A stretch of DNA of 5,979 nt from Bacteroidetes bacterium UBA2234 (GCA_002347985.1 DDYM01000052.1:35009-40987); one strand, 5' to 3'. Positions 1 through 5,979 are shown, counted from the first letter of the stretch. The notes: a model not told the origin generated them from the letters alone. Program-made: numbers and translations.

Positions 1-566
1 ATGGCAACCAACCACAATGTCATACCCAAACCTGATCCAGGCATGGCCTTTTCCAATGCACTCAAAGGAGGATAAACTGTCCAACCTGCTGATGCTGGGC
101 CTGTTTCAACGCCTACGGAGATCAACAATACAACGCTCGACAAGAAGAAGAACCAGTAGCTCAACATGTTCATGAACGGCGATGCCATATCTCTCGCACC
201 AAGCTGCAATGGAATCAACAGGTTACTAAATGTACCGCTCAAACCAGCTGTCAATACATAAAATACCATGATTGTTCCGTGAATGGTAACCAATCCCATG
301 TAGAAGTTGGGATCCAATTTTCCATCAACGGCCCATTTGCCTAATAACATTTCCAATATACCGAACTGTTCATCGGGCCAAGCCAATTGTAAACGGAATA
401 ACAACGACATACCCATTCCGATAACCCCCATGATAATTCCTGTAATCAAGAATTGCTTGGAGATCATCTTGTGATCCATCGAGAAAACGTACTTGCTAAT
501 AAACGATTCCTGATGATGGTGATCGTGACCGTGGTGATCTGCTGCGTGTGATGCTGAAGTGCTCAT
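1..566 (-). CDS. ctaD: Cytochrome c oxidase subunit I, N-terminal 188 residues (cut by left window edge)
   Basis: This is the catalytic heme-copper subunit of an aa3-type oxidase, an inner-membrane protein that reduces O2 to water and pumps protons. Only the first 188 codons are present; the gene runs off the left edge. His96 in TIHGTIM matches the low-spin heme a ligand (bovine His61). GARDMASPFMN carries Asp126 and Asn133, and Asn115 precedes them; these match bovine Asp91, Asn98 and Asn80 of the D proton channel, with the same 30-residue spacing from the heme ligand, which supports an A-type oxidase. GWTVYPPLS (161-169) is another family signature. Membrane helices are seen near 38-58, 90-118 and 135-152. 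The N-terminus is His-rich (7 His in residues 7-18). The ATG start follows ctaC by 33 bases, with only a weak purine run (AAAAAGAA) upstream, so the two genes are probably co-transcribed. The CuB ligands lie outside the window. Confidence 0.96.
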   Translation of the reverse strand, partial: MSTSASHAADHHGHDHHHQESFISKYVFSMDHKMISKQFLITGIIMGVIGMGMSLLFRLQLAWPDEQFGILEMLLGKWAVDGKLDPNFYMGLVTIHGTIMVFYVLTAGLSGTFSNLLIPLQLGARDMASPFMNMLSYWFFFLSSVVLLISVGVETGPASAGWTVYPPLSALEKAMPGSGLGMTLWLVA

Positions 567-599
567 ATGAATATGATTGATTCTTTTTAAGATGAAAAA

Positions 600-2063
600 T
601 TAGTTAACGGCAACGGCGGGTACAACTGCAGTTGAATCAGACGCGGGAGCAGCAGGTGCCGCCTCAACTGGAGGAGCAACTACCTTGGCCTGCGCAGCCA
701 ACCATGTTTGGTATTCAGCTTCTGAACCCACTACAGTGATCTTGATTTTCATATTGTAGTGTGCCGCACCGCAAATTTTATTGCAATACAAATAATAATC
801 GAATTTGTCGTTTCCTTTTGCCTTACGCGCCTCTGCGGTTGTCTTGATTGGCGTGAATGGGAATACAGTGCTCATACCTGGTACACAGTTCATCTGCGCA
901 CGGAACTCAGGCATATATGCAGAGTGAATTACATCACGTGCACGGAAACGGAACATATATGGCTTGTTTTTTACCAATACGATTTCAGTTGTTACACGAT
1001 CATCGTAAGCAGATTTGTTAAATATTTCTGGCTTGCTCTTGAACGCATCAACACGTTTGATGTTGGTTTCTTTGCGTTTAATTTCTTTCTCCATCTGACG
1101 AACATAGGCTCCACTTTCAGCATCCAACACCTTTTCTCTCAAGGCTTTGTATTCTGAAACATAAGTATTGCTCAATCCAGTAGATTCCATTTTGTTCAAC
1201 GCCGCTCTCCACATATTTGTAGAGTCGTTCGCTGATGCCAACTTCGCTTTGATTTCATCAATTTCTGTCTGCAAAGTAGCCTTCAATTTGTCAGCTTCGT
1301 CTTCAACAGCCAATCCCAAAGGATTTGTTCCGGAAATCATAACGAAACTATTCTCTCCCAATTGCTTGTCTTCACCCGCATAACGAGCCTTCCAACCAAA
1401 CTGGTATGCAAAAACTTCAATTTCCTCCGCCTTATCGTTTGGTGTCTGTGTGATTTTTGTCCAAACGTTGAAACCACGCAAAACCAAGAATGTCAATACG
1501 ATGGCAGGAACAATTGTCCAAATGATTTCCAATTTGTTGTTATGGAAGAAATAATCCGCTTTACGATCCTCACGGTAGTAGTAGCGAATCATAAAGAAGA
1601 ACAACAAGAACTCGGTTAAGATAAACACAACGAAAGTAAATCCGAAGGTCCACATAAACATTGAATCCAACTCAGAACCATGCTCAGAGGCAGCGTCCCA
1701 CAGCAACAAGTATTTGCCATGATAAGACATTTCATACCACACACCAACAAATCCCAAAATCAAAACAACCACACCAATTATCGCATTTACCTTATGAGGG
1801 TTTACAATTTTCTTTCCAGTGATTTTCTCAGCCAAACTACCAATGTCAAATGCACGGGCAATCACCAAAACAATCAATAAAATCAATGAACAAATCAAAA
1901 TGTTCATCCAATTCCAGCTGCTTGGGTCAAATTCTTGTGGGGGTTGAATCACGTCACTTGCTGCTTGCGCAAAAGACATAACCGTGGCCATGCAAGCCAT
2001 CAACAATGATAACAACTTCTTATTCAATAAGTTGAATGATTTTTTAGGTAGTGTGAGCATCAT
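600..2063 (-). CDS. ctaC: Cytochrome c oxidase subunit II (CuA subunit) with a large coiled-coil-like insertion
   Basis: This subunit accepts electrons from cytochrome c through its periplasmic binuclear CuA centre and passes them to subunit I. Numbering is from the ATG at 2063 (487 residues). A signal peptide (about 1-34, ending SFAQA) is followed by two extra helices (about 53-70 and 93-110), as in other Bacteroidota homologs, and then the usual subunit II hairpin (about 136-159 and 179-196). The cupredoxin domain follows. CuA ligands are His380 (DVIHSAYMP), Cys427, Cys431, His435 and Met438. The usual Glu between the cysteines is Lys429. About 100 charged residues (253-352) are inserted between GTNPLGL and the next conserved strand, and the C-terminus is an Ala/Pro/Val-rich tail. 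The reading frame stays open to a TTG at 2090, but ATG at 2063 has AAGG 8 bases upstream and gives a normal signal peptide; ATG at 2060 is also possible. It is longer than typical homologs because of the insertion and tail. Confidence 0.95.
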   Translation of the reverse strand: MMLTLPKKSFNLLNKKLLSLLMACMATVMSFAQAASDVIQPPQEFDPSSWNWMNILICSLILLIVLVIARAFDIGSLAEKITGKKIVNPHKVNAIIGVVVLILGFVGVWYEMSYHGKYLLLWDAASEHGSELDSMFMWTFGFTFVVFILTEFLLFFFMIRYYYREDRKADYFFHNNKLEIIWTIVPAIVLTFLVLRGFNVWTKITQTPNDKAEEIEVFAYQFGWKARYAGEDKQLGENSFVMISGTNPLGLAVEDEADKLKATLQTEIDEIKAKLASANDSTNMWRAALNKMESTGLSNTYVSEYKALREKVLDAESGAYVRQMEKEIKRKETNIKRVDAFKSKPEIFNKSAYDDRVTTEIVLVKNKPYMFRFRARDVIHSAYMPEFRAQMNCVPGMSTVFPFTPIKTTAEARKAKGNDKFDYYLYCNKICGAAHYNMKIKITVVGSEAEYQTWLAAQAKVVAPPVEAAPAAPASDSTAVVPAVAVN

Positions 2064-2238
2064 TTCTTGAGCCTTTTTAAGGATTTTCAATGCGCGAATT
2101 TAGAGTTTTTACTAAGGTTTTACAAAGTGCAAGTCGTTATTTTCATTACAATCTTACATTTTGCCTACGGGCAGCACACAAAAACCCCAATCATTCTGAG
2201 TTGACAAGAATTATTATGAATCAATCCAAATAAGAAAT
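2064..2238 (-). promoter_or_regulatory. rsmA-ctaC intergenic region, probable site of the cox promoter
   Basis: This 175-base gap is the largest in the window. It holds the possible rsmA terminator at its upstream end and should carry the promoter for ctaC-ctaD. No exact match to the Bacteroidota -7 element TAnnTTTG was found. The nearest is GCACTTTG (about 2125-2132 by eye), with a TTG roughly 20 bases upstream, which is a poor match. The 27 bases next to ctaC stay open in the ctaC frame back to a TTG, so they could be read as an N-terminal extension, which I do not favour. No regulator-binding palindrome stands out. Confidence 0.3.
2180..2215 (-). terminator. Possible intrinsic terminator downstream of rsmA
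   Basis: Read on the minus strand, about 24 bases after the rsmA stop, AATAATTCTTG and CAGAATGATT form an imperfect stem (about ten pairs, one mismatch, one bulged T) around a TCAACT loop. GGGG and then TTTTT follow. The stem is AT-rich and four G residues separate it from the T-run, so it is weaker than a textbook terminator. Its position between rsmA and ctaC would separate the two transcription units. It was identified by eye; no folding energy was calculated. Confidence 0.35.
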
Positions 2239-3153
2239 TTATTTGCTTTCCACCCATGATTTTGCCAAAAACAAATAATCCGAAACCGGAATTTGTTCGG
2301 CGCGCATAGCACCCCATTTTTCTGGCAACACAAATCTCTCGCGCGCCGAAGTCAAAGGTTTTAATGCGTTAGACAATGTCTTCCTTCGCTGAGAAAATGC
2401 CGTCTTCACCACCAACTTTAACGCGTTGTAATCGCAGTCCGGCAATTGGGTTTTTAACCGGCAGTCTATCACCCCACTTTTCACTTTGGGAGGAGGGTTA
2501 AACGAACCTTCATGCACAGTAAAAGAATACTTACAATTGTAATAGGCCTGCAACAAAACACTTGTAATTCCGTAGTCCTTATTGCCCTCTCCGGCACACA
2601 ATCTCTCCGCTACTTCCTTTTGAAACATTCCTGAAAATTGCTCCACGCGCACTCCACATTCCAACATTTTAAAAACGATTTGGGTGCTAATGTTATATGG
2701 ATAATTCCCCACGATGGCCATGCGCTTTCCTTCCACAACCCAATCCGCCGCCGGTGCCTGCAAAAAATCGCCCTTCCACACTTTCAACCCTGCAGCCCAA
2801 GCTTGATTTGCCAAATATTCAACCGATTCAGCATCGATTTCTGCGCAAAGCAATTTATCACCAAATTGATCAAATAAAAATTTCGTCATCACGCCCATCC
2901 CTGGACCAATCTCCACCACGTGCTCCATCTCTGCGTCTACCAAATTTGCAATTCTCTCCGCTATTGTGAGATCGTTTAAAAAGTGCTGACCCAACGCTTT
3001 TTTCGCCTTTACATCGTCTGGCTTGCCTTTTCCTTTTGATGCAGTTGCATCCTCGAACTTACTCGCCCACTTTCCGCCCCTCGGCGTATTTTGCAACTGA
3101 TTACTCAATTGGGGACCCTTGCTGCTAAATTTATTTTTTCTCAAAATTCCCAA
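2239..3153 (-). CDS. rsmA: 16S rRNA (adenine1518-N6/adenine1519-N6)-dimethyltransferase
   Basis: RsmA/KsgA uses S-adenosylmethionine to dimethylate two adjacent adenines in the 3'-terminal hairpin of 16S rRNA, late in 30S subunit assembly. The family core starts at AKKALGQHFLND (50-61). Motif I is EIGPGMG (81-87), the acidic SAM-ribose contact is AEID (104-107), GDF is at 128-130, and the catalytic motif is NYPY (150-153, NLPY or NFPY elsewhere). MFQKEVAERL (176-185), NPPPKVKSGVI (219-229) and FSQRRKTLSNALK (253-265) complete the family pattern. The C-terminal helical domain is present, so the enzyme looks intact. It has about 49 residues before the core, basic and low in complexity, against a few to a dozen usually. 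No ATG lies upstream of the core. The furthest start is TTG at 3153, overlapping the HD gene by 13 bases; another TTG at 3108 has AAGGG 7 bases upstream. The function is certain; the start is not. Confidence 0.95.
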   Translation of the reverse strand: MGILRKNKFSSKGPQLSNQLQNTPRGGKWASKFEDATASKGKGKPDDVKAKKALGQHFLNDLTIAERIANLVDAEMEHVVEIGPGMGVMTKFLFDQFGDKLLCAEIDAESVEYLANQAWAAGLKVWKGDFLQAPAADWVVEGKRMAIVGNYPYNISTQIVFKMLECGVRVEQFSGMFQKEVAERLCAGEGNKDYGITSVLLQAYYNCKYSFTVHEGSFNPPPKVKSGVIDCRLKTQLPDCDYNALKLVVKTAFSQRRKTLSNALKPLTSARERFVLPEKWGAMRAEQIPVSDYLFLAKSWVESK

Positions 3154-4370
3154 TAAGTGATGTAAAATTTTGTCACAGTATCTTTCAAACTATCCAGATT
3201 ATAATTGTCACTCGCAGCCGCTACATCAACTACGCTGCCATCCTTTTTCAATATTCGAATACCCCCGCCTTCACTGCGATACGCATCGTTCTTCAAAACC
3301 CCAACGTGCACGAAATAATCCAATATTCGCTCATCCGTAACGCCAAAAATCGACGCAGCTTGCGCGCGCAACAACTGCTTTACCCCAAAATCAATGGGCT
3401 CCAGTTGTACTTTGATCTTCGGCAATTGTCGTCTCAACAATCGCTTACTCATCTCGCACAAAATCGGATCCTCGTGAAACTGCCACTCTTTAATGGCCGA
3501 CATGATATCGATGTCGTCTAGCAACACAAACAAATCCAAATCCTCTTCATTGAAATCATCTGGATTCACATCCTTGAATAAGAAATGCATCAGCGGATGA
3601 TAGCTCCCAAGAGTTGAACCCGTTTTTGCCATTTCTCGTGCTCGCTTCAAAATTGAAACCAGCAAAGCATCGGCAGCAATTACCGTTTTGTGCAAATACA
3701 CTTGCCAATACATCAAACGCCTGGCTACCAAGAACTTCTCAACGCTATAGATCCCCTTTTCCTCCACCACCAAATCTCCGTCTTTCACATTCAACATATG
3801 AATCAATCGATCTACGCCAACAATCCCTTCACTTACTCCCGTGTAAAAACTGTCGCGCATCAAATAGTCCAAGCGATCCATATCCAACTCGCCAGAAATC
3901 AACTGATGCAAAAATGGTTTTTTGTGATAATCGCCCCGAAAAATATCAATCGCCAATCGAAGCGCACCTCCAAATTCAACATTCATCCGCTCCATCAGCA
4001 TAATCGAAATGTCCTCGTGATTCACCCCCTGGGCCAAAGTGTACTCCAGCGTATGACTATAAGGTCCATGCCCAATGTCGTGCATCAAAATCCCCAAAAT
4101 CGCCGCTTCCTTTTCCTCGTCGGTAATATCAACCCCCTTGCCCCTTAGCGTATCTAACGCTTTGACCATCAAATTCATGGCCCCCAAGGCATGATGAAAA
4201 CGCGTATGAGTAGCTCCAGGATAAACCCATTCGCTCATTCCCAGCTGACGTATCCTACGAAGTCGCTGAAAATAGGGATGCTGCACAACATCGTAAACCA
4301 ATGCACTTGGCAAGGTCACAAATCCATGCAATGGATCATTGATTAACTTAGATTTATTGCCCGATGGCAT
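3141..4370 (-). CDS. HD-domain phosphohydrolase, SAMHD1/dGTPase-like (COG1078 type)
   Basis: This 409-residue soluble protein carries the full HD metal-binding set: HTRFHHALG (55-63, ligand His60), LMHDIGHGPYSH (95-106, His97-Asp98), His118 in NHED, and ELDMDRLDYLMRD (161-173), where Asp165 is the last ligand by comparison with SAMHD1 Asp311. The N-terminal INDPLHGFVTL (10-20) and HPYFQRLRRIRQLG (31-44) are also typical of this family. Some members, such as Enterococcus faecalis EF1143, hydrolyse dNTPs to deoxynucleosides and triphosphate. That activity is plausible here, but the substrate cannot be read from the sequence. The C-terminal 130 residues are helical-looking with no recognised domain. 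The ATG at 4370 lies 21 bases after the TPR gene stop, and the 3' end overlaps rsmA by 13 bases, so these genes are probably co-transcribed. No catalytic residue appears to be missing. Confidence 0.9.
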   Translation of the reverse strand: MPSGNKSKLINDPLHGFVTLPSALVYDVVQHPYFQRLRRIRQLGMSEWVYPGATHTRFHHALGAMNLMVKALDTLRGKGVDITDEEKEAAILGILMHDIGHGPYSHTLEYTLAQGVNHEDISIMLMERMNVEFGGALRLAIDIFRGDYHKKPFLHQLISGELDMDRLDYLMRDSFYTGVSEGIVGVDRLIHMLNVKDGDLVVEEKGIYSVEKFLVARRLMYWQVYLHKTVIAADALLVSILKRAREMAKTGSTLGSYHPLMHFLFKDVNPDDFNEEDLDLFVLLDDIDIMSAIKEWQFHEDPILCEMSKRLLRRQLPKIKVQLEPIDFGVKQLLRAQAASIFGVTDERILDYFVHVGVLKNDAYRSEGGGIRILKKDGSVVDVAAASDNYNLDSLKDTVTKFYITYWEF

Positions 4371-4374
4371 GTTG

Positions 4375-4408
4375 CAAAGGTAATACGCAATTTACTGTTC
4401 AGTCCACA
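4375..4408 (-). promoter_or_regulatory. Possible Bacteroidota-type promoter just upstream of the HD gene
   Basis: Read on the minus strand, TACCTTTG (4382-4375) matches the -7 consensus TAnnTTTG at every defined base and ends four bases before the HD start codon. A TGTG (4408-4405), one base from the -33 element TTTG, lies 22 bases upstream, near the upper limit of known spacing. Transcription would start almost at the ATG, giving a leaderless or nearly leaderless mRNA. The consensus is short enough to occur a few times by chance in a window this size, and the flanking genes are close enough for read-through. Confidence 0.22.
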
Positions 4409-5000
4409 CCAACTTTTGACCGCCCCTGGGTTGCTTCAAACGCACGGCATCCAAGAAGTCTTGTAGCTGAGGAACCAACGGATCTGCAGGCTGAGCTTGC
4501 AAATAATTCTCATAGCAATACACCATGTCGCTCCACTCCGTGGAATTAATCCCCATCGTATGCATTTTTCTTCGATACGCCGATGCCGCATGCAACCAAG
4601 CGCTTTGGTTGAATTCTGAAAATCGCTTCGACTTATCGATGTATCTGCGAAAAAAACCATAGGCCCTGTCGTATTGATCCTGTCGCTCGGCAGATATTCC
4701 AAAATACCAAAAAGTACCTGGATGCATTGAATCTTGAAGATATGCAACGCGCAACAGACTGTCTGATTCACCGTATCTTTCTTGCAAGATCAAGGAATGG
4801 CTCAGCATGTGCTTATATGTCATCGACTCCGGATTTTTCTCCAACATTTGTCGATACAAGTTCTCCGCCTCCCGGTATCGCTTGGTCCGCATCGCCGCAG
4901 CAGCCTTGGCTTGAGGGCTTACTTCATCATCAAAATCTTGGGCCAGTAAATTCCCTGCCATCCCGAATACCAAAAAGAACAAGAAGAATATCCTTTGCAT
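4392..5000 (-). CDS. Exported TPR-repeat protein of unknown function
   Basis: I do not recognise a named family. The 202-residue product begins with a clear signal peptide (MQRIFFLFFLVFGMAGNLLA, cleavage likely before Gln21 or Asp22) and should be periplasmic; there is no lipobox cysteine. Helix pairs with TPR character follow at about 30-57 (ending YRQMLEKNPES), 61-90 and 95-125 (pattern FGISAERQDQYDRAYGFFRRY). A last helical segment at about 153-187 includes YCYENYLQAQPADPLV. TPR arrays generally mediate protein-protein contacts. The ATG at 5000 is chosen because it opens the signal peptide directly; the frame extends to a TTG at 5027, which would place nine polar and cysteine-containing residues in front of it. 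It is the first gene of the minus-strand run with the HD gene and rsmA, and diverges from the DUF2807 gene. No clear ribosome binding site is visible. Confidence 0.85.
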   Translation of the reverse strand: MQRIFFLFFLVFGMAGNLLAQDFDDEVSPQAKAAAAMRTKRYREAENLYRQMLEKNPESMTYKHMLSHSLILQERYGESDSLLRVAYLQDSMHPGTFWYFGISAERQDQYDRAYGFFRRYIDKSKRFSEFNQSAWLHAASAYRRKMHTMGINSTEWSDMVYCYENYLQAQPADPLVPQLQDFLDAVRLKQPRGGQKLVWTEQ

Positions 5001-5047
5001 CACTCGAATGTAGCAACAATTCAGCAACTTTGTATAAATTCACACCA

Positions 5048-5812
5048 ATGAAACCGAACCACTTTCCAAAAAATCCTTGGTCCGTTCTGTTTTTACTATT
5101 GTTAAATTTCTGCTTCGGTACCAGTTGTAAAGACAGTGCAGAACCTTGGCAGTCTTTTGGGGAGATCACCACAGAATCGCGTATTTTGAGCGCCTTTCAT
5201 GCGTTGGACGTAAATCATGATATCCAGTTGGTGATTACGCAAGACACCGCCATGCCCGAGCAAATTCAAATTACTTACGGCAAAAATGTGATGTCGGGTA
5301 TTACCACAGAAATCCAAAACGGTGTATTGAATATTAAAAACACAAACAAGGCAAAGTGGCTCCGCAGATTAAATGTACAACCCAAATGTACCCTAAACCT
5401 GCATCAAATCTCAGACATTCACTTGGAGGGCAATGCCAAGGTAAACTGTAAAGACACAATCTATAGTCAGGCCATCCATTGCACCATCAACAGTGTAGAA
5501 GACCAGAATCTATTCATTTATTGCGGTCAGTTTTACGGCGGATTGATGAACAGCGGCAATGTGAAACTTAGCGGTCAGGCCACGATTTTTTCTTGGAGTT
5601 GTGAAAAGGGCGGCGGTTTGGATGCTTCTGAATTGCGAAGCGATGATGTGTATCTATTTCACTTTACCATCAAAGACATTTTTGTCAATCCCAGCAAGCA
5701 GTTTGATGTCCGCGTATTCAACAGCGGCAACGTCTTCTACTACAAAACACCCTCGTTTAAATTCGATCAGTACACCCAAGGAAAAGGGCAAGTACTATTG
5801 AAAAAGCCCTAA
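5048..5812 (+). CDS. Lipoprotein with GIN domain (DUF2807), putative adhesin-like beta-helix
   Basis: The 254-residue product has a lipoprotein-type signal: a basic start, hydrophobic core SVLFLLLLNFCFG (12-24) and TSC, with Cys27 as the probable lipidated residue. KDSAE follows, acidic as in many surface-exposed Bacteroidota lipoproteins. The mature part shows the DUF2807 pattern: a strand with FHALDVNHDIQLVI (50-63), then EQIQITYG, short strand repeats and two NSGNV turns (168-172 and 225-229) that suggest a right-handed beta-helix. The name 'putative auto-transporter adhesin head' given to this family is structural; its role is not established. Six cysteines, counting Cys27, are more than usual for the family. 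The stop is 2 bases before the rhomboid ATG, so the two are almost certainly one transcript. The family call rests on pattern rather than a profile search. Confidence 0.8.
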   Translation: MKPNHFPKNPWSVLFLLLLNFCFGTSCKDSAEPWQSFGEITTESRILSAFHALDVNHDIQLVITQDTAMPEQIQITYGKNVMSGITTEIQNGVLNIKNTNKAKWLRRLNVQPKCTLNLHQISDIHLEGNAKVNCKDTIYSQAIHCTINSVEDQNLFIYCGQFYGGLMNSGNVKLSGQATIFSWSCEKGGGLDASELRSDDVYLFHFTIKDIFVNPSKQFDVRVFNSGNVFYYKTPSFKFDQYTQGKGQVLLKKP

Positions 5813-5814
5813 CC

Positions 5815-5979
5815 ATGAAACTCGGAAATTTCTTTGTAGAGTACCCCGCTTCCTATAGCTTAATAGGCTTTTTTATCTTGGTATTTTTTGCCGGGCAAAA
5901 CGATGTAAGCCTTACCCACAGATGGATGTTGAGTTCATGGCAAATCAAAAACCGAAAGCAATATTACAGATTACTGAGC
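5815..5979 (+). CDS. Rhomboid-family intramembrane serine protease, N-terminal 55 residues (cut by right window edge)
   Basis: Only the first 55 codons are present and the frame is open to the edge. The start MKLGNFFVEYPASYSL leads into a first membrane helix (about 13-29). Then THRWMLSSWQI and KNRKQYYRLLS (45-55) follow. This matches the segment in Bacteroidota rhomboids before the conserved SGFIHAD region, where a short loop ending in (W/Y)YRL precedes the catalytic helices. Rhomboids cleave substrate transmembrane segments with a Ser-His dyad; both catalytic residues would lie beyond the window, so activity cannot be judged. The ATG is 2 bases after the DUF2807 stop, indicating co-transcription. 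A different small membrane protein remains possible given the short fragment. Confidence 0.68.
   Translation, partial: MKLGNFFVEYPASYSLIGFFILVFFAGQNDVSLTHRWMLSSWQIKNRKQYYRLLS

Noticed and set aside
777..779. Lys in the CuA loop as evidence of a dead CuA site
   Set aside because: Both cysteines, both histidines and the methionine are present; only the backbone-carbonyl position differs, so CuA should still form.
759..1880. Several plus-strand open frames opposite ctaC
   Set aside because: They have no recognisable domains and lie antisense to a gene whose protein is clearly conserved.
2064..2090. Nine-residue N-terminal extension of CtaC starting at TTG 2090
   Set aside because: ATG codons at 2063 and 2060 follow an AAGG at suitable distance and give a normal signal peptide; a TTG start is not needed.
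2638..4148. Plus-strand open frames opposite rsmA and the HD gene
   Set aside because: Compositions are Pro/His/Gln-rich as expected from the reverse complement of coding DNA; no domains, and the opposite strand is convincingly coding.
4436..4771. Second minus-strand frame inside the TPR gene
   Set aside because: It lies wholly within the TPR coding sequence in another frame and shows no motif or plausible translation start.
5001..5027. Nine-residue extension of the TPR protein starting at TTG 5027
   Set aside because: The ATG at 5000 opens directly into a typical signal peptide; the extension would put Cys-Cys and polar residues ahead of it.
4994..5032. TTTG (4994-4997) and CAACTTTG (5025-5032) as a promoter for the DUF2807 gene
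   Set aside because: The spacing of 27 bases is longer than the usual 17-23, and the -7 element lacks its first T; a promoter must be nearby but this pair is not convincing.
4727..5047. Plus-strand frame upstream of the DUF2807 gene, open from 4727
   Set aside because: It is antisense to the TPR coding region, and the lipoprotein signal begins exactly at the ATG at 5048.
5555..5735. Two near-identical short DNA segments encoding NSGNV in the DUF2807 gene
   Set aside because: They reflect turn repeats of the beta-helix rather than a separate DNA repeat element.

Overview
The window looks like ordinary chromosomal DNA from a member of the Bacteroidota; the order cannot be fixed from the sequence. 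Pointers to this phylum are a cytochrome oxidase subunit II with two extra N-terminal membrane helices and the CuA loop C-N-K-I-C-G-A-A-H-Y-N-M, a His-rich N-terminus on oxidase subunit I, a GIN-domain (DUF2807) lipoprotein, a rhomboid whose N-terminus resembles Bacteroidota homologs, and near absence of strong Shine-Dalgarno sites. No mobile element, CRISPR array, tRNA or rRNA is visible, and no gene-free stretch exceeds about 175 bases.

Layout. Five genes lie on the minus strand, in transcription order: a signal-peptide TPR protein (5000 to 4392), a SAMHD1-type HD phosphohydrolase (4370 to 3141), rsmA/ksgA (3153 to 2239, overlapping the HD gene by 13 bases), then, after a 175-base gap with a possible terminator, ctaC (2063 to 600) and ctaD (566 to beyond the left edge). 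Diverging from the TPR gene across a 47-base gap, the plus strand carries a DUF2807 lipoprotein (5048 to 5812) and, 2 bases later, the start of a rhomboid protease (5815 to beyond the right edge).

How they fit together. ctaC and ctaD encode the two catalytic core subunits of an aa3-type cytochrome c oxidase: electrons enter at CuA in CtaC and pass to heme a and the heme a3/CuB centre in CtaD. TPR, HD and rsmA form a compact transcription unit by spacing, but no shared function is evident. The lipoprotein and rhomboid are probably co-transcribed; a functional link is only a guess.

The most unusual items are an approximately 100-residue, charged, coiled-coil-like insertion in the CuA domain of CtaC, and an rsmA reading frame with no ATG before its conserved core. 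I did not find a convincing undescribed multi-gene system; the rest is housekeeping and common envelope genes.
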